DNA of 64,000 bases from G016234445 sp964438865. Lineage in GTDB: Bacteria > Chloroflexota > Dehalococcoidia > Tepidiformales > Tepidiformaceae. Location of the stretch: contig CAYTMI010000007.1 of NCBI GenBank assembly GCA_964438865.1, forward strand, positions 133,813 through 197,812. The letters are read 5' to 3'. Below are positions 42,458 to 50,699 of this stretch, one piece after another. Under the pieces are notes generated by a model. It ran no database searches and was not told the origin of the DNA. It saw nothing but the letters and a program-made list of their open reading frames with translations. A program made the translations under genes and the position numbers. How positions within the stretch are numbered: the first letter of the stretch is position 1; each line of letters starts with the position of its first letter.

Positions 42458-44218
42458 ACCGGCCGCGGGCCTGAGAACGACGACCATCTCTTCGGCGCCA
42501 TGGATGCCCCGGACGATCTGCTTCTCGATGTCGGCGGTGCGGCTGGCGCCGGTAAGGATGAGCGCCTCAGCGTCGCCCAGGCGGCCACCCAGCCCCGAGG
42601 GGTAGCGCACGATCTCCGCCGGGTCGAGTTCGACGACAACGCGCTTTGCGGCCAGCAACGGGCGCCGGGCGGCGGAATCGCCCAGGAGCAGCACGCTCCC
42701 CGTCGAGGCGACGCCGGCCGCACCCCGCAAGCGGTGGTCGCCCGGGCGCTCGTCGAGGGCGGTCACGACCTCCACGCCGAGCAACGCTGCCCGCTCGCGA
42801 AAGAGCTCTTCGATCCCGGCCGTGGGGGTGTCGAGCAGCAGCTCGACGAGCGCCGGGGCCGGGGGATAGCCCGCGGCGGCCGCCTGGAGCATCGCCGGGT
42901 CGCGGCTGACATCGGGTTCCGGGAGCATGCGGGGGTCGGCGGCGCCACCGCGGGGCCGGACCAAACGGGCGCCGTTGCGCAGGCCGATTCGGGCAAGGGC
43001 GGTGACCGCGCGGGCCCGGGTGGCGCCGGAAAAGGCCGTGGCCCACGCCTTCCAGGCAGCGCGCTCAGCGATGCCGCCGCTCTTGCCGCGGCTGACGGCG
43101 TCGGCCCGGAGGTCGAGGAGCATCCGGTGGAGCGGGATGCCGACGGGGCAGACCTCTGTGCAGCGCCCGCAGAGGCTGGACGCGCCGGGGAGGTCGGCGA
43201 AACGCCCGTCGCGCCAGAGCAGGGGAGAGAGCACCGCGCCAATCGGCCCCATGTAGGGTGACCCGTACGAAAGGCCACCGGCAACGCGATAGACGGGGCA
43301 TGCGTTCATGCAGGCGCCGCAACGAATACATTTCAGCACCTCCCGAAAGCGGCGGTCGCGGAGCACACGTGACCGCCCGTTGTCCACGAAGACGACGTGC
43401 CGCTCCTGTCCCGGCGCCGGGTCGGCGAGGAAGTGCGTGAAGGCCGTCAGCGGCTGGGCGGTGGCGCTGGGGGCCAGCACTTCGAGGATCGCGAGAGCGC
43501 CGGCTTCGTCGGCGACAACCTTTTCCAGCCCGGTGATGACGATGTGCAGCCGCGGATGGCTGACCCCGAGCGAGACGTTGCCTTCGTTTTCGACGATGAC
43601 CACCCGGCCGCTGGAGGCGACGACCGCGTTCGCGCCCGTGATCCCGGCGTCGCAATCCTGGAAGTACGCCCCGACCACGTCGCGGACGTGGCGGGAGAGC
43701 CGGCCCGGGTCGTCGTCCTCCAGGTCGGCGCCTGCCCTGGCGAGAAGCTCGCGGATCCGGGCGCGGTTGAGGTGCAGCGCCGGGGCGGTGATGTGGCTCG
43801 GCCCGCGTCCTTCCACGTCGACGATGTACTCGCCGATGTCGGTCTCAAGGACATCGATGCCTGCCGCCCTCAGGCCGTGGGTCAGCCCAACCTCTTCGCC
43901 GACCATCGTCTTCGACTTGGCGACACGCTTCGCGTCCCCGAGGAGGGCGCGGACGGTGGCGACCGCCTCGGCTGCGGTGGCGACGCGGTGATAGCCGATC
44001 CCCCGGCGTTCGAAGTTAGCGCGCACCTGGTCGTGCAACTCCTCCAGGCGGGCGATGGCGTCGTCGCGGGCGGCGGCAGCCCGGGCGCGGGCGGCGGCGG
44101 GGCTGCGCTGCAACATCGCGGCCGAATCCCGGACCAGCCCGCGCATGATCGGCCCGACGCTCTCGGCCGGGCGTGCGGTGGCGATTTCCTTCGCGGCGCG
44201 CTGGCGGTAGGTGGTCAC
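42443..44218 (-). CDS. LutB-LutC fusion, lactate-utilisation iron-sulfur protein
   Basis: A 591-residue protein. The first ~465 residues match LutB. VAKSKTMVGEEVGLTHGLRAAGIDVLETDIGEYI and ITGANAVVASSGRVVIVENEGN form the LUD domain. Two ferredoxin-type clusters follow: CIRCGACMNACPVYR and CGRCTEVCPVGIPLHRMLLDLR. The last ~110 residues resemble the LUD part of LutC, ending with a SGASRTADIEKQIVRGIHGAEEMVVVL block. LutABC oxidises L-lactate; here B and C look joined. GTG 44218 overlaps the LutA stop as GTGA. Confidence 0.85.
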   Translation of the reverse strand: MTTYRQRAAKEIATARPAESVGPIMRGLVRDSAAMLQRSPAAARARAAAARDDAIARLEELHDQVRANFERRGIGYHRVATAAEAVATVRALLGDAKRVAKSKTMVGEEVGLTHGLRAAGIDVLETDIGEYIVDVEGRGPSHITAPALHLNRARIRELLARAGADLEDDDPGRLSRHVRDVVGAYFQDCDAGITGANAVVASSGRVVIVENEGNVSLGVSHPRLHIVITGLEKVVADEAGALAILEVLAPSATAQPLTAFTHFLADPAPGQERHVVFVDNGRSRVLRDRRFREVLKCIRCGACMNACPVYRVAGGLSYGSPYMGPIGAVLSPLLWRDGRFADLPGASSLCGRCTEVCPVGIPLHRMLLDLRADAVSRGKSGGIAERAAWKAWATAFSGATRARAVTALARIGLRNGARLVRPRGGAADPRMLPEPDVSRDPAMLQAAAAGYPPAPALVELLLDTPTAGIEELFRERAALLGVEVVTALDERPGDHRLRGAAGVASTGSVLLLGDSAARRPLLAAKRVVVELDPAEIVRYPSGLGGRLGDAEALILTGASRTADIEKQIVRGIHGAEEMVVVLRPAAGSGAG

Positions 44219-44934
44219 TCCAGCGCCCTCGCGAGGAGTTCCGGGAGCGTCCACGTTTCCAGCGGCATGCCCGTCCCCCGCGCGCCCGACTCGAGATGCG
44301 CGAGGCAGGAGAGGTCGGTCGAGACCAGCACCCGGGCGCCGGTCCCCCGGATGTCGTCCAGTTTGTCCCGGAGCATCGCGGCCGAGACTTCGGGCAGCTT
44401 CACGCTGAACGTCCCGCCGAAGCCGCAGCACTCGTCTTCGTAACGGAGCTGGCGCACTTCGAGGCCTTCGATTCGTCCAAGGAGGCCGAGCACGGCGGCG
44501 CTGATTCCCAGTTCGCGGCGGGCGTGGCAGCCATCGTGGTAGGCGACGACACCCCGCAGCCGGAAGCCGAGTGTCGCCAGCGCCGGATGCGAGGCCACGT
44601 AGTCCCCGAACTCGCGGAACCGGCCGCCGATGGCGCGGGCGGCATCCCCACGGTGGGCGGGGAACAGGTCCGGGAGGTAGTGGCGCGCCATCGCCGTACA
44701 CGAGCCCGAGAGCGTGACCACGGTCGGATGCTCCCGGACCGCCCGGAGGAGTTCACGCCCGGCCATCTTCGCTTCCGGGCGGAAGCCGCTGTTGTAGGCA
44801 GGCTGGCCGCAGCAGCGCCCGTCGATCAGGGTGACCGTGTCGCCGAGGGACTGCAGCACGCGGCGGGCGTGGCCGGCATCCTGCGGCCGGATCGCCGCCA
44901 TGTAGCAGGGATCGAAGAGCGCCACGGCGGCCAT
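44215..44934 (-). CDS. lutA: LutA-like (Fe-S)-binding protein with CCG domains
   Basis: A 239-residue protein with two cysteine-rich CCG domains, as in LutA and GlcF. The first has DGRCCGQPAYNSGF and the second DECCGFGGTFSV. FDPCYMAAI near the N-terminus supplies the first Cys of the pattern. It is the electron-transfer subunit paired with the LutB-LutC fusion. It is the first gene of the leftward pair. Confidence 0.88.
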   Translation of the reverse strand: MAAVALFDPCYMAAIRPQDAGHARRVLQSLGDTVTLIDGRCCGQPAYNSGFRPEAKMAGRELLRAVREHPTVVTLSGSCTAMARHYLPDLFPAHRGDAARAIGGRFREFGDYVASHPALATLGFRLRGVVAYHDGCHARRELGISAAVLGLLGRIEGLEVRQLRYEDECCGFGGTFSVKLPEVSAAMLRDKLDDIRGTGARVLVSTDLSCLAHLESGARGTGMPLETWTLPELLARALE

Positions 44935-45053
44935 GGTCGAACCCTAGCCGCCAGCCAGCCGGCCCGCAACAGCCGGGCGATGCCCCTGGTCGCAGCGAAC
45001 AGACCCCGCCAGATCCGGTAGAGTCGATCCCACAACCAGCACGGAGCAAACCC

Positions 45054-45263
45054 ATGTCTGACGTCACAGTCGAAATCCGCGACAACGGCCCCATCATCAT
45101 CCGCGGCGGTGTGACCATTACCGACGCGTCCGGCAACACTTACGAAATGAAGGACACCGTCTTCTTCTGCCGCTGCGGCCAGTCGACGAAAAAGCCGTTC
45201 TGTGACGGCACCCACAAGACCTGCGGCTTCGAAAGCGCGCCGCGGGCGGCCGAGGCCGTCTGA
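45054..45263 (+). CDS. CDGSH iron-sulfur domain protein
   Basis: A 69-residue protein. It has FFCRCGQSTKKPFCDGTHK, the CxCx(6-7)xxPFCDGTH pattern that binds a 2Fe-2S cluster with three Cys and one His. The N-terminal part is a short beta region (VTVEIRDNGPIIIRGGVTI). Small prokaryotic CDGSH proteins may carry or transfer Fe-S clusters, and the specific role is unknown. It starts with ATG and stands alone upstream of an enoyl-CoA hydratase gene. Confidence 0.92.
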   Translation: MSDVTVEIRDNGPIIIRGGVTITDASGNTYEMKDTVFFCRCGQSTKKPFCDGTHKTCGFESAPRAAEAV

Positions 45264-45340
45264 GCCCTGGCGGCCAGCCGCGACATCTCCGGTCCGCGCC
45301 GCTAAGCTTCGTCCCAACTTTCACCGCGACGGAGCCCACC

Positions 45341-46138
45341 ATGGATTACCAGCAGATCACCTTCGAACAGCGCGGCCGCGTCGGCCTTGTCACCCTGAAC
45401 CGGCCGGAAAAGCTGAACGCCTGGACCGACCGGATGATGGGCGAATACCGCGACGCCATCGAGCGCGCGAACGCGGATCCGGGCATCGGCGCCATCGTGA
45501 TGACCGGCTCCGGGCGGGCCTTCTGCGCCGGCGCCGACATCGGCGGCTTCCAGGCCCAGATCAAGGGCGACGCCGACAGCCCCGTCAGTGGCCGCGCCAA
45601 CCGTGAAGGCGGCGACTGGATCAGCTTCCTCAACAGCATGGCGAAGCCCACGATTGCGGCGATCAACGGCGCCGCCGTCGGCATCGGGATCACCCAGGTG
45701 CTGCCGTTCGACATCCGGATCGCGAGCGAGAACGCCCGGATTGGCCTCTTCTTCGTGCGGATGGGGCTCGTGCCCGAACTGGCGAGCTCCCACTTCCTCG
45801 CCCAGATGGCCGGCTACGGGCGGGCGCTCGAATGGTGCCTCACGGGCCGGATGCTTTCGGCGCAGGAAGCGAAGGACGGCGGGCTGGTGACCGAAGTGCT
45901 GCCGGCCGACCAGCTCCTCGATCGCGCCATCGCCCTCGGCGAAGAACTCTCGAGCCAGTCGCCGCTGGCCCTGAAGCTGATCAAGGACCTCTTCCGCGAG
46001 AACGCGACCGATGGCGACCTCCGCCGCGTGCAGCAGCGGGAAGGCCAGGCGCTCGCCCAGGCCTACGCCAGCCCGGAACACCACGAAGCGGTGGCTGCCT
46101 TCCTCGAGAAGCGGCCGGCCAAGTTCGCCCGGCTGTAA
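45341..46138 (+). CDS. Enoyl-CoA hydratase/isomerase
   Basis: A 265-residue crotonase-fold protein. It has GLVTLNRPEKLNAW at the start, GSGRAFCAGADIGGF for the oxyanion hole and AINGAAVGIGITQVLPFDIRIASENARIGLFFVRMGLVPE, where the last Glu matches the catalytic position of many hydratases. It ends with the usual FLEKRPAKFARL tail. A GGAG site precedes the ATG. It is one of three crotonase genes in the window and is not linked to the catabolic region. Confidence 0.9.
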   Translation: MDYQQITFEQRGRVGLVTLNRPEKLNAWTDRMMGEYRDAIERANADPGIGAIVMTGSGRAFCAGADIGGFQAQIKGDADSPVSGRANREGGDWISFLNSMAKPTIAAINGAAVGIGITQVLPFDIRIASENARIGLFFVRMGLVPELASSHFLAQMAGYGRALEWCLTGRMLSAQEAKDGGLVTEVLPADQLLDRAIALGEELSSQSPLALKLIKDLFRENATDGDLRRVQQREGQALAQAYASPEHHEAVAAFLEKRPAKFARL

Positions 46139-46146
46139 CTGGCGGG

Positions 46147-46779
46147 CTACCGGCGCTTGTTGCCGAGTTTCTCCATCACGGCCTCGAAGACCGCCTGGTC
46201 CTGGGCGCCGACCACGCCATACTGTTCGTCGAAGATGAAGGTCGGCACGCCGGTGATGCCGATTTCGTAGGCCCAGCGAATGCCGTCGTCGACCTGCTCC
46301 CGGTAGACGCCGGTCGCCAGCGCCTCGCGGAGTTCGGCCGCGGGGAGGCCCGCTTCTTCGCCCAGCCGGACCAGCGTCTCAATGTCGCCGATGTCGGCCA
46401 GTTCCTCGAAGTAGGCCTTGAACATCCGGCGGTGGAAGTGGAAGCCGTCCTCGCCGCGTTCTGCCGCGAACTCCTGCGCCTGGAGCGCAAGGTGGGAGTT
46501 CGAAGTCAACTGGCGCCCGCGCGTGAACGTGATCCCCAACAACTCGCCGCGCTCTTCGAGGTTCGTTTTCGGCGCCCCCGGCTGGGTCATCTGCTTGCGG
46601 GGCTTGCCCTCGGGCGGCGTCGCCGGGTCGAGTAGGTAGGGGGCGAAACGCACATCCAGGTCGTACTTCGCGGCCAGCGATTCGACCTCAACGAGGCCGA
46701 CGTAGCACCACGGTCAGACGAAGTCGGAGACGACGATCAGGGAGGTGCGGGCGGGGCTGGCGCTCGGTTCGGTGGTCAT
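46147..46779 (-). CDS. Predicted selenocysteine-containing DsbA/FrnE-family oxidoreductase
   Basis: Read straight through one TGA, the frame gives a 210-residue FrnE-type DsbA protein. TGA is codon 22, at 46714-46716. Around it the protein reads VVSDFV-TGA-PWCYVGLVEV, where relatives have CPWC. So the stop lies exactly at the first cysteine of the redox motif, with Cys25 as partner. The rest is intact: a TSNSHLALQAQEFA block, the cis-proline ITGVPTFIFD and a normal C-terminus. A hairpin 22 bases after the TGA fits a bacterial SECIS. ATG 46779 lies 7 bases after the upstream amidotransferase gene. The alternative is a recent nonsense mutation (TGC to TGA). Confidence 0.8.
46682..46700 (-). promoter_or_regulatory. 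Bacterial SECIS-like hairpin after the in-frame TGA
   Basis: On the mRNA, UCGGCCUC pairs with GAGGUCGA to give an 8-base stem (one G-U pair) with loop GUU. The loop begins 22 bases after the UGA, and its first base is G. These are the known features of bacterial SECIS elements: a short apical loop with G in the first two positions, 16-37 bases from the UGA. Confidence 0.7.
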
Positions 46780-46786
46780 GCGGCCA

Positions 46787-47548
46787 CTATACGCGGCTCG
46801 ACTCCAAGCGTGCCTTCGCCGCCGCGACGTGTCCCTCGAAGATCCGCCGCGCTTCTTCGGAATTACCGACCATCTCCTCCGGGTGCCACTGAACGGCGAC
46901 GAGAAAGGCCTCGCGCCCCGGCATTTCGACCGCTTCGATGACCCCGTCCGGCGCCTGGCCAACGGCTTCGAGAGCCCGACCCAGGTCCTTGATCGCCTGG
47001 TGGTGGAGCGCATTCACCATCGGCGTGGCCGTGCCGAGGAACGCGGCCGTGCGGCTTCCCTGTTTCATCCAGACCGCGTGGGCGGGTTCGGCCCGCGACC
47101 CGGACTGCCGGTGCGTTATCGCGCCCGGTACCAGCGAAGGGATGTCCTGCACCAGCGAGCCGCCCATGGCGACGTTCAGCAGTTGCATCCCCCGGCAGAT
47201 GCACAGGAGCGGGAGATCCTGGTCGAGGGCGTAACGGAGGCAGGCGGTCTCCAGCGTGTCCCGCTGCTCCGAGACGAACTCGGTGGTCGGGTGAGGCGCT
47301 TCGCCGTAGAGCGCCGGCGAGACGTCGCCCCCGCCGGTGAGGACCAGCCCGTGAAGCATCCCCAGGAGCTCCACCAGTTGCCCCGGCCGCAGGTGGGGTG
47401 GGAGGAGCACCGGCACCCCGCCCGCCTGCTGCACGGCGTGGAGGTAGGCGGCGTTCACCTGTACCCGCTCCGGGCTGCTCGCGGTCGCCGGGGCGGAGCC
47501 GGTGGTGATGCCGATCAACGGCGCGCCCACCTCCGGCCTGCTAGCCAC
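46787..47548 (-). CDS. Glutamine amidotransferase class I, gamma-glutamyl-GABA hydrolase (PuuD) type
   Basis: A 253-residue class I amidotransferase-fold hydrolase (peptidase C26). The nucleophile is in LLCICRGMQLLNVAMGG (Cys118), and the catalytic His-Glu pair is in VAVQWHPEEM. LTGGGDVSPALYGE is the usual substrate-proximal loop. Proteins of this type hydrolyse gamma-glutamyl compounds. The stop is followed after 7 bases by the predicted selenoprotein, and the gene overlaps the upstream DinB-like gene by 8 bases. Confidence 0.88.
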   Translation of the reverse strand: MASRPEVGAPLIGITTGSAPATASSPERVQVNAAYLHAVQQAGGVPVLLPPHLRPGQLVELLGMLHGLVLTGGGDVSPALYGEAPHPTTEFVSEQRDTLETACLRYALDQDLPLLCICRGMQLLNVAMGGSLVQDIPSLVPGAITHRQSGSRAEPAHAVWMKQGSRTAAFLGTATPMVNALHHQAIKDLGRALEAVGQAPDGVIEAVEMPGREAFLVAVQWHPEEMVGNSEEARRIFEGHVAAAKARLESSRV

Positions 47549-47969
47549 CAGTCACGGCGCGGATCTGGGCCGCGTGGTCGTTCAGGTGGGTGATGTTGGT
47601 CTGCAGCAGGCCGGCACAGCTTCCGTATTTCTCGTCCGTCTTCTCGAGGTCGGTCTCGGAGACGTACTTCAGCTTCTTGTTACACATCTCGACGACCGAC
47701 TCAAGCCCCGCCAGGGCCTCGGCCGCCGTCGCATACGACCCGGTGACGCGGTCGAGGCCAGGGTAGCCGCAGACCTTGCAGACGAGCGTCGTGAAGTAGG
47801 CTTCGACGGGGACCACGTGTTCCGCCACCTGCCGGGGCGACCATGCGTCCTCGCCTTCGCCAGAAGCGGGACGGGTTTCCCAGGCCCCCGCCGCCGCTTC
47901 GATTGCAGCCTTCAATGCCGCGCGGCCCTCAGCCAGCGCCGCCCGCAGTTGGTCCGGTGTTTCTGCCAT
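47541..47969 (-). CDS. DinB-fold protein
   Basis: A 142-residue four-helix-bundle protein of the DinB superfamily. Metal-ligand candidates are His in WSPRQVAEHVVPVEAYF, and His residues in NITHLNDHAAQI near the C-terminus. These match the three-His site of DinB-like thiol-dependent transferases. The function is unknown. It is the first gene of a three-gene leftward operon with the amidotransferase and the predicted selenoprotein, suggesting a thiol or gamma-glutamyl theme. Confidence 0.78.
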   Translation of the reverse strand: MAETPDQLRAALAEGRAALKAAIEAAAGAWETRPASGEGEDAWSPRQVAEHVVPVEAYFTTLVCKVCGYPGLDRVTGSYATAAEALAGLESVVEMCNKKLKYVSETDLEKTDEKYGSCAGLLQTNITHLNDHAAQIRAVTGG

Positions 47970-48075
47970 TCTTCGCCTCCCAGGGTTGGTTCGCGCATCC
48001 TACCACCCGGGCGGCGACTGGTTCCCCGGCCCTCGCGTATACTCGCCGCTCACAGTCGCAGCTCAGGAGCACCGC

Positions 48076-48549
48076 ATGGACGTCGCGTCGTTCGCCGACA
48101 TCGAACAGGACTTCAACAAGCGGGTCAGCGCCATCGTCTGGTGCCTGATGACCACGGTCGACAGCAAGGGGCGGCCCCGGAGCCGCGTCATCCACCCGCT
48201 CTGGGAAGGCACGACGGGCTACTGCCTCACCGGCCCGGAGTCGTTCAAGGCGAAGCAGCTGGCGAAGAACCCGAACGCTTCTTTCGGCTACTGGAGCCTC
48301 GAACACGGCCTCGTCGTCGCAGACTGCGTGACTAGCTGGGAACCGGCCGCGGCCGAGAGGCAGCGAATCTGGGACCTCTTCAAGAACACGCCCGCGCCCT
48401 ACGGCTATGACCCCGCCATGTTCTTCCAGGGCGGGCCAACCGACCCCGGATTCGGGGTGCTGAAGCTGAGGCCATGGCGGATCGAACTGCACGGGCTCCA
48501 GGAACTGATGACCGGCACTCCGCCGCGCGTCTGGCGGCAGAAGGTCTAA
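48076..48549 (+). CDS. Pyridoxamine 5'-phosphate oxidase-like protein
   Basis: A 157-residue split-barrel protein. It has VWCLMTTVDSKGRPRSRVIHPLW, the PPOX start, followed by TGPESFKAKQLAKNPNASFGYWS. The second part has a WEPAAAERQRIWDLF helix and LRPWRIELHGLQEL. The ATG at 48076 has AGGAG seven bases before it; upstream in-frame residues to 47986 do not match the family. Cofactor could be FMN or F420. Confidence 0.8.
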   Translation: MDVASFADIEQDFNKRVSAIVWCLMTTVDSKGRPRSRVIHPLWEGTTGYCLTGPESFKAKQLAKNPNASFGYWSLEHGLVVADCVTSWEPAAAERQRIWDLFKNTPAPYGYDPAMFFQGGPTDPGFGVLKLRPWRIELHGLQELMTGTPPRVWRQKV

Positions 48550-48554
48550 CCGCC

Positions 48555-48794
48555 TCAGGCGACCTCTTCCTCCGGATCGTCGAGCTGGCGGTCCACCGCT
48601 TGCAGTTCGGCCAGCAGACGCCCGCGGTACGCCTTGAGCGCCTCACGTTCGCGCTGCGCGTCCCGCCCGCCGCCGCGAGTCCGTGTGATGGGGATGGGCA
48701 CGTTGTACGAAGGACTGGGCCCGTCGTCGCGTTCCCCGCGCGACGAGCGGCCTCCACCGTTCCGCTGGAACCTGAACAGGTGCTTGCCTGGCAT
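48555..48794 (-). CDS. Small hypothetical protein with C-terminal coiled coil
   Basis: A 79-residue protein of unknown function. ATG 48794 was chosen for the GGGAGGACTGAG just upstream. The N-terminal part is basic and glycine/serine-rich (FRFQRNGGGRSSRGERDDG). The C-terminal part, from AQREREALKAY to LQAVDRQLDDPEEE, is a short predicted coiled coil. The layout recalls DUF5320-like proteins, but I would not assign it. It is encoded just downstream of the secreted-protein gene at 48830, on the same strand. Confidence 0.55.
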   Translation of the reverse strand: MPGKHLFRFQRNGGGRSSRGERDDGPSPSYNVPIPITRTRGGGRDAQREREALKAYRGRLLAELQAVDRQLDDPEEEVA

Positions 48795-48829
48795 CTCAGT
48801 CCTCCCGGTGCCCCGCGGGCCGCGCTCAC

Positions 48830-49957
48830 TCACTTGATGATGGGGCCGGTGTCGACCGCCTCGAAGGCGTTGCCGGGCACGGACTTCAGTTGGTCGAGGT
48901 CGGTGTCGTTCCAGCGGCTGTCGGTGGCCCCACTGATGAACCAGGAACTGCCGTTGTCGGCGACGATCAGCCCGTAGGTCTTCGCAGCCTCAAGGATCAC
49001 GCGAGCGTCGCCCGTGAACCCGGAGATGTCGTAGCCGGCTTTCAGGCGGAGCCGAAGGCCCATCGGCGGCAGACTCGCGTTCGTGCTGCCGCTGGCGAAG
49101 TGGGTCGCCGGGTGGATGAAGCCCCGCTGGGTGGCATCGACGGTGACCCGGAGGGCGTGGGTGATCTTGCCCGACTTCACTTCGTCGTAGCGCACCAGGC
49201 CGGGCAGGATCGGCAGCCCGGCAGCGTCCGCCGAGGTCCAGTAGTCCGGCCTCAGTGCGTTCGACGAGAGGTCGAACACGGCGCCGGAGTCAGCGTTCCA
49301 GCCCGTAGTGTTGCGCGCGGCGCCATAGAGTTCATAGAGCTTGCACGACCCCTGCTGCAGCACGAGCACGTGGCGGTCGCCGCCAGCCTCGACCGGCGCG
49401 TTCAGGGGTGCGGGATAGGGACCGGGGTCGCTTTCATCGCCGTAGGCAGTGAACGTGATCGGCACCTTCGCCTGCGTGGAGGGCACGACCACGAAGGGGA
49501 TGCCGTACGTGGGGTTCGAACCGAAGTCCGCGTGGACGAACCACTGCGTCGCGTTGATGCTGGCGATGTAGTTCGCGGAGTTCGCGTGCAGCGGCGCGCT
49601 GGAGATGTCCTTGTTCCAGGCGTTGTCGGCCGGGAACACCTGGCAGCCGCCGAGCGTGGTGCCGGTCGTCCCGGTGGGATTCGGCGTCGCCGTGGGGAGG
49701 GGGGTCTTTGTGACGTTGGCGGCGACGGTTCGCGTGGCCGTGGACGTCGCCGGCAGGCTCGATGAGGTGCCAGTGCACTTCGCCACGATCGTCTTCGTGT
49801 CCACCCGCGTCACCGTCAGCTTCGAACCCGAGCAGCCGAGGCGCAGTTCGTCGCCACCGCGCAAGGTGGCGGACGTGCTGGCGGCGAAGACGGTAAACGC
49901 GCCCAGCGCTGCAACCGCGCCGAGCCCGGCGGCCCCTATCATCCAGCGTCGCTTCAA
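48830..49957 (-). CDS. Secreted protein of unknown function
   Basis: A 375-residue protein with a signal peptide: LKRRWMIGAAGLGAVAALG leads into an alanine-rich cleavage region. A threonine-rich linker (TATRTVAANVTKTPLPTATP) follows, typical of secreted proteins in Chloroflexota. The mature domain has CQVFPADNAWNKDISSAPLH and a late MGLRLRLKAGYDISGF to AKTYGLIVADNGSSWFISG region. I do not know the family; similar secreted domains occur in soil bacteria. TTG 49957 was chosen because GGAGGGA lies just upstream and the longer forms lack a signal start. Confidence 0.7.
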   Translation of the reverse strand: MKRRWMIGAAGLGAVAALGAFTVFAASTSATLRGGDELRLGCSGSKLTVTRVDTKTIVAKCTGTSSSLPATSTATRTVAANVTKTPLPTATPNPTGTTGTTLGGCQVFPADNAWNKDISSAPLHANSANYIASINATQWFVHADFGSNPTYGIPFVVVPSTQAKVPITFTAYGDESDPGPYPAPLNAPVEAGGDRHVLVLQQGSCKLYELYGAARNTTGWNADSGAVFDLSSNALRPDYWTSADAAGLPILPGLVRYDEVKSGKITHALRVTVDATQRGFIHPATHFASGSTNASLPPMGLRLRLKAGYDISGFTGDARVILEAAKTYGLIVADNGSSWFISGATDSRWNDTDLDQLKSVPGNAFEAVDTGPIIK

Positions 49958-50136
49958 GTGGTCCCTCCTCGCCGTCCCGCGGCGGTCGCCATCAGATTCG
50001 TCGGCGGCCGGGGGCCGGGCAAGCACAGGGGAGTAACCGGTCCGTAAACAATCGACGCACTGGTGGAAAGTGCGTGGCCGCGGGATGGACGGCGGGCGTA
50101 ACGCCGCCGAAACAGGCCCCGCGTATGCTTTTCAGC

Positions 50137-50649
50137 ATGGCAGCGTCCGCAACCCCCGCCATCCGTTTCGCGACCGAGGGCGACCTTCCCGGCATCCTCC
50201 GCATCTACAACGACGCCATCGTCACCGGCGTCGCGACGTGGGACGAAGAGCCATGGACAATGGAACGCCGCCGTGAGTGGTGGGCCGAACACCAGGCCGA
50301 CGCGCTGACGCCGGTCATCGTCGCCGAGGCCGATGGCGAGGTCGCGGGGATGGCCTACCTGAGCCGGATGAGCCAGAAGTCGGGTTGGCGGTTCACCCTC
50401 GAAGACACCATCTACGTCGACCCCGCCTACCACGGCCGCGGCGTAGGCCGGGCGCTGCTGAGCCAGTTGCTCGGGCTGGCAGGGAAGCAGGGCACCCACG
50501 TCGTCGTCGCGTCGATCACGTCATCGAACGAAGCGAGCATCGCCCTGCACGAGGCGCTGGGGTTTGAATACGTGGGGGAGATTCGCGAAGCCGGCTGGAA
50601 GTTCGGGCGGCGCCACAGCACGACCTACTGGCAGCGGATCCTCGAGTAG
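50137..50649 (+). CDS. GNAT N-acetyltransferase (phosphinothricin acetyltransferase-like)
   Basis: A 170-residue acetyltransferase of the GNAT fold. It has IRFATEGDLPGILRIYNDAIVTGVATWDEEPW, matching the Pat/MddA group. The acetyl-CoA site is in YHGRGVGRALLSQLLGLAG. RRHSTTYWQRIL closes the protein as in relatives. Substrates of that group include methionine sulfone and phosphinothricin. The start is either 50137 or 50125; no strong ribosome site decides it. Confidence 0.88.
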   Translation: MAASATPAIRFATEGDLPGILRIYNDAIVTGVATWDEEPWTMERRREWWAEHQADALTPVIVAEADGEVAGMAYLSRMSQKSGWRFTLEDTIYVDPAYHGRGVGRALLSQLLGLAGKQGTHVVVASITSSNEASIALHEALGFEYVGEIREAGWKFGRRHSTTYWQRILE

Positions 50650-50699
50650 CGGCCCGGGCGAGGGCTACCCGGGGGCAGTCTGCCGGCGGCGCCTCCTCA

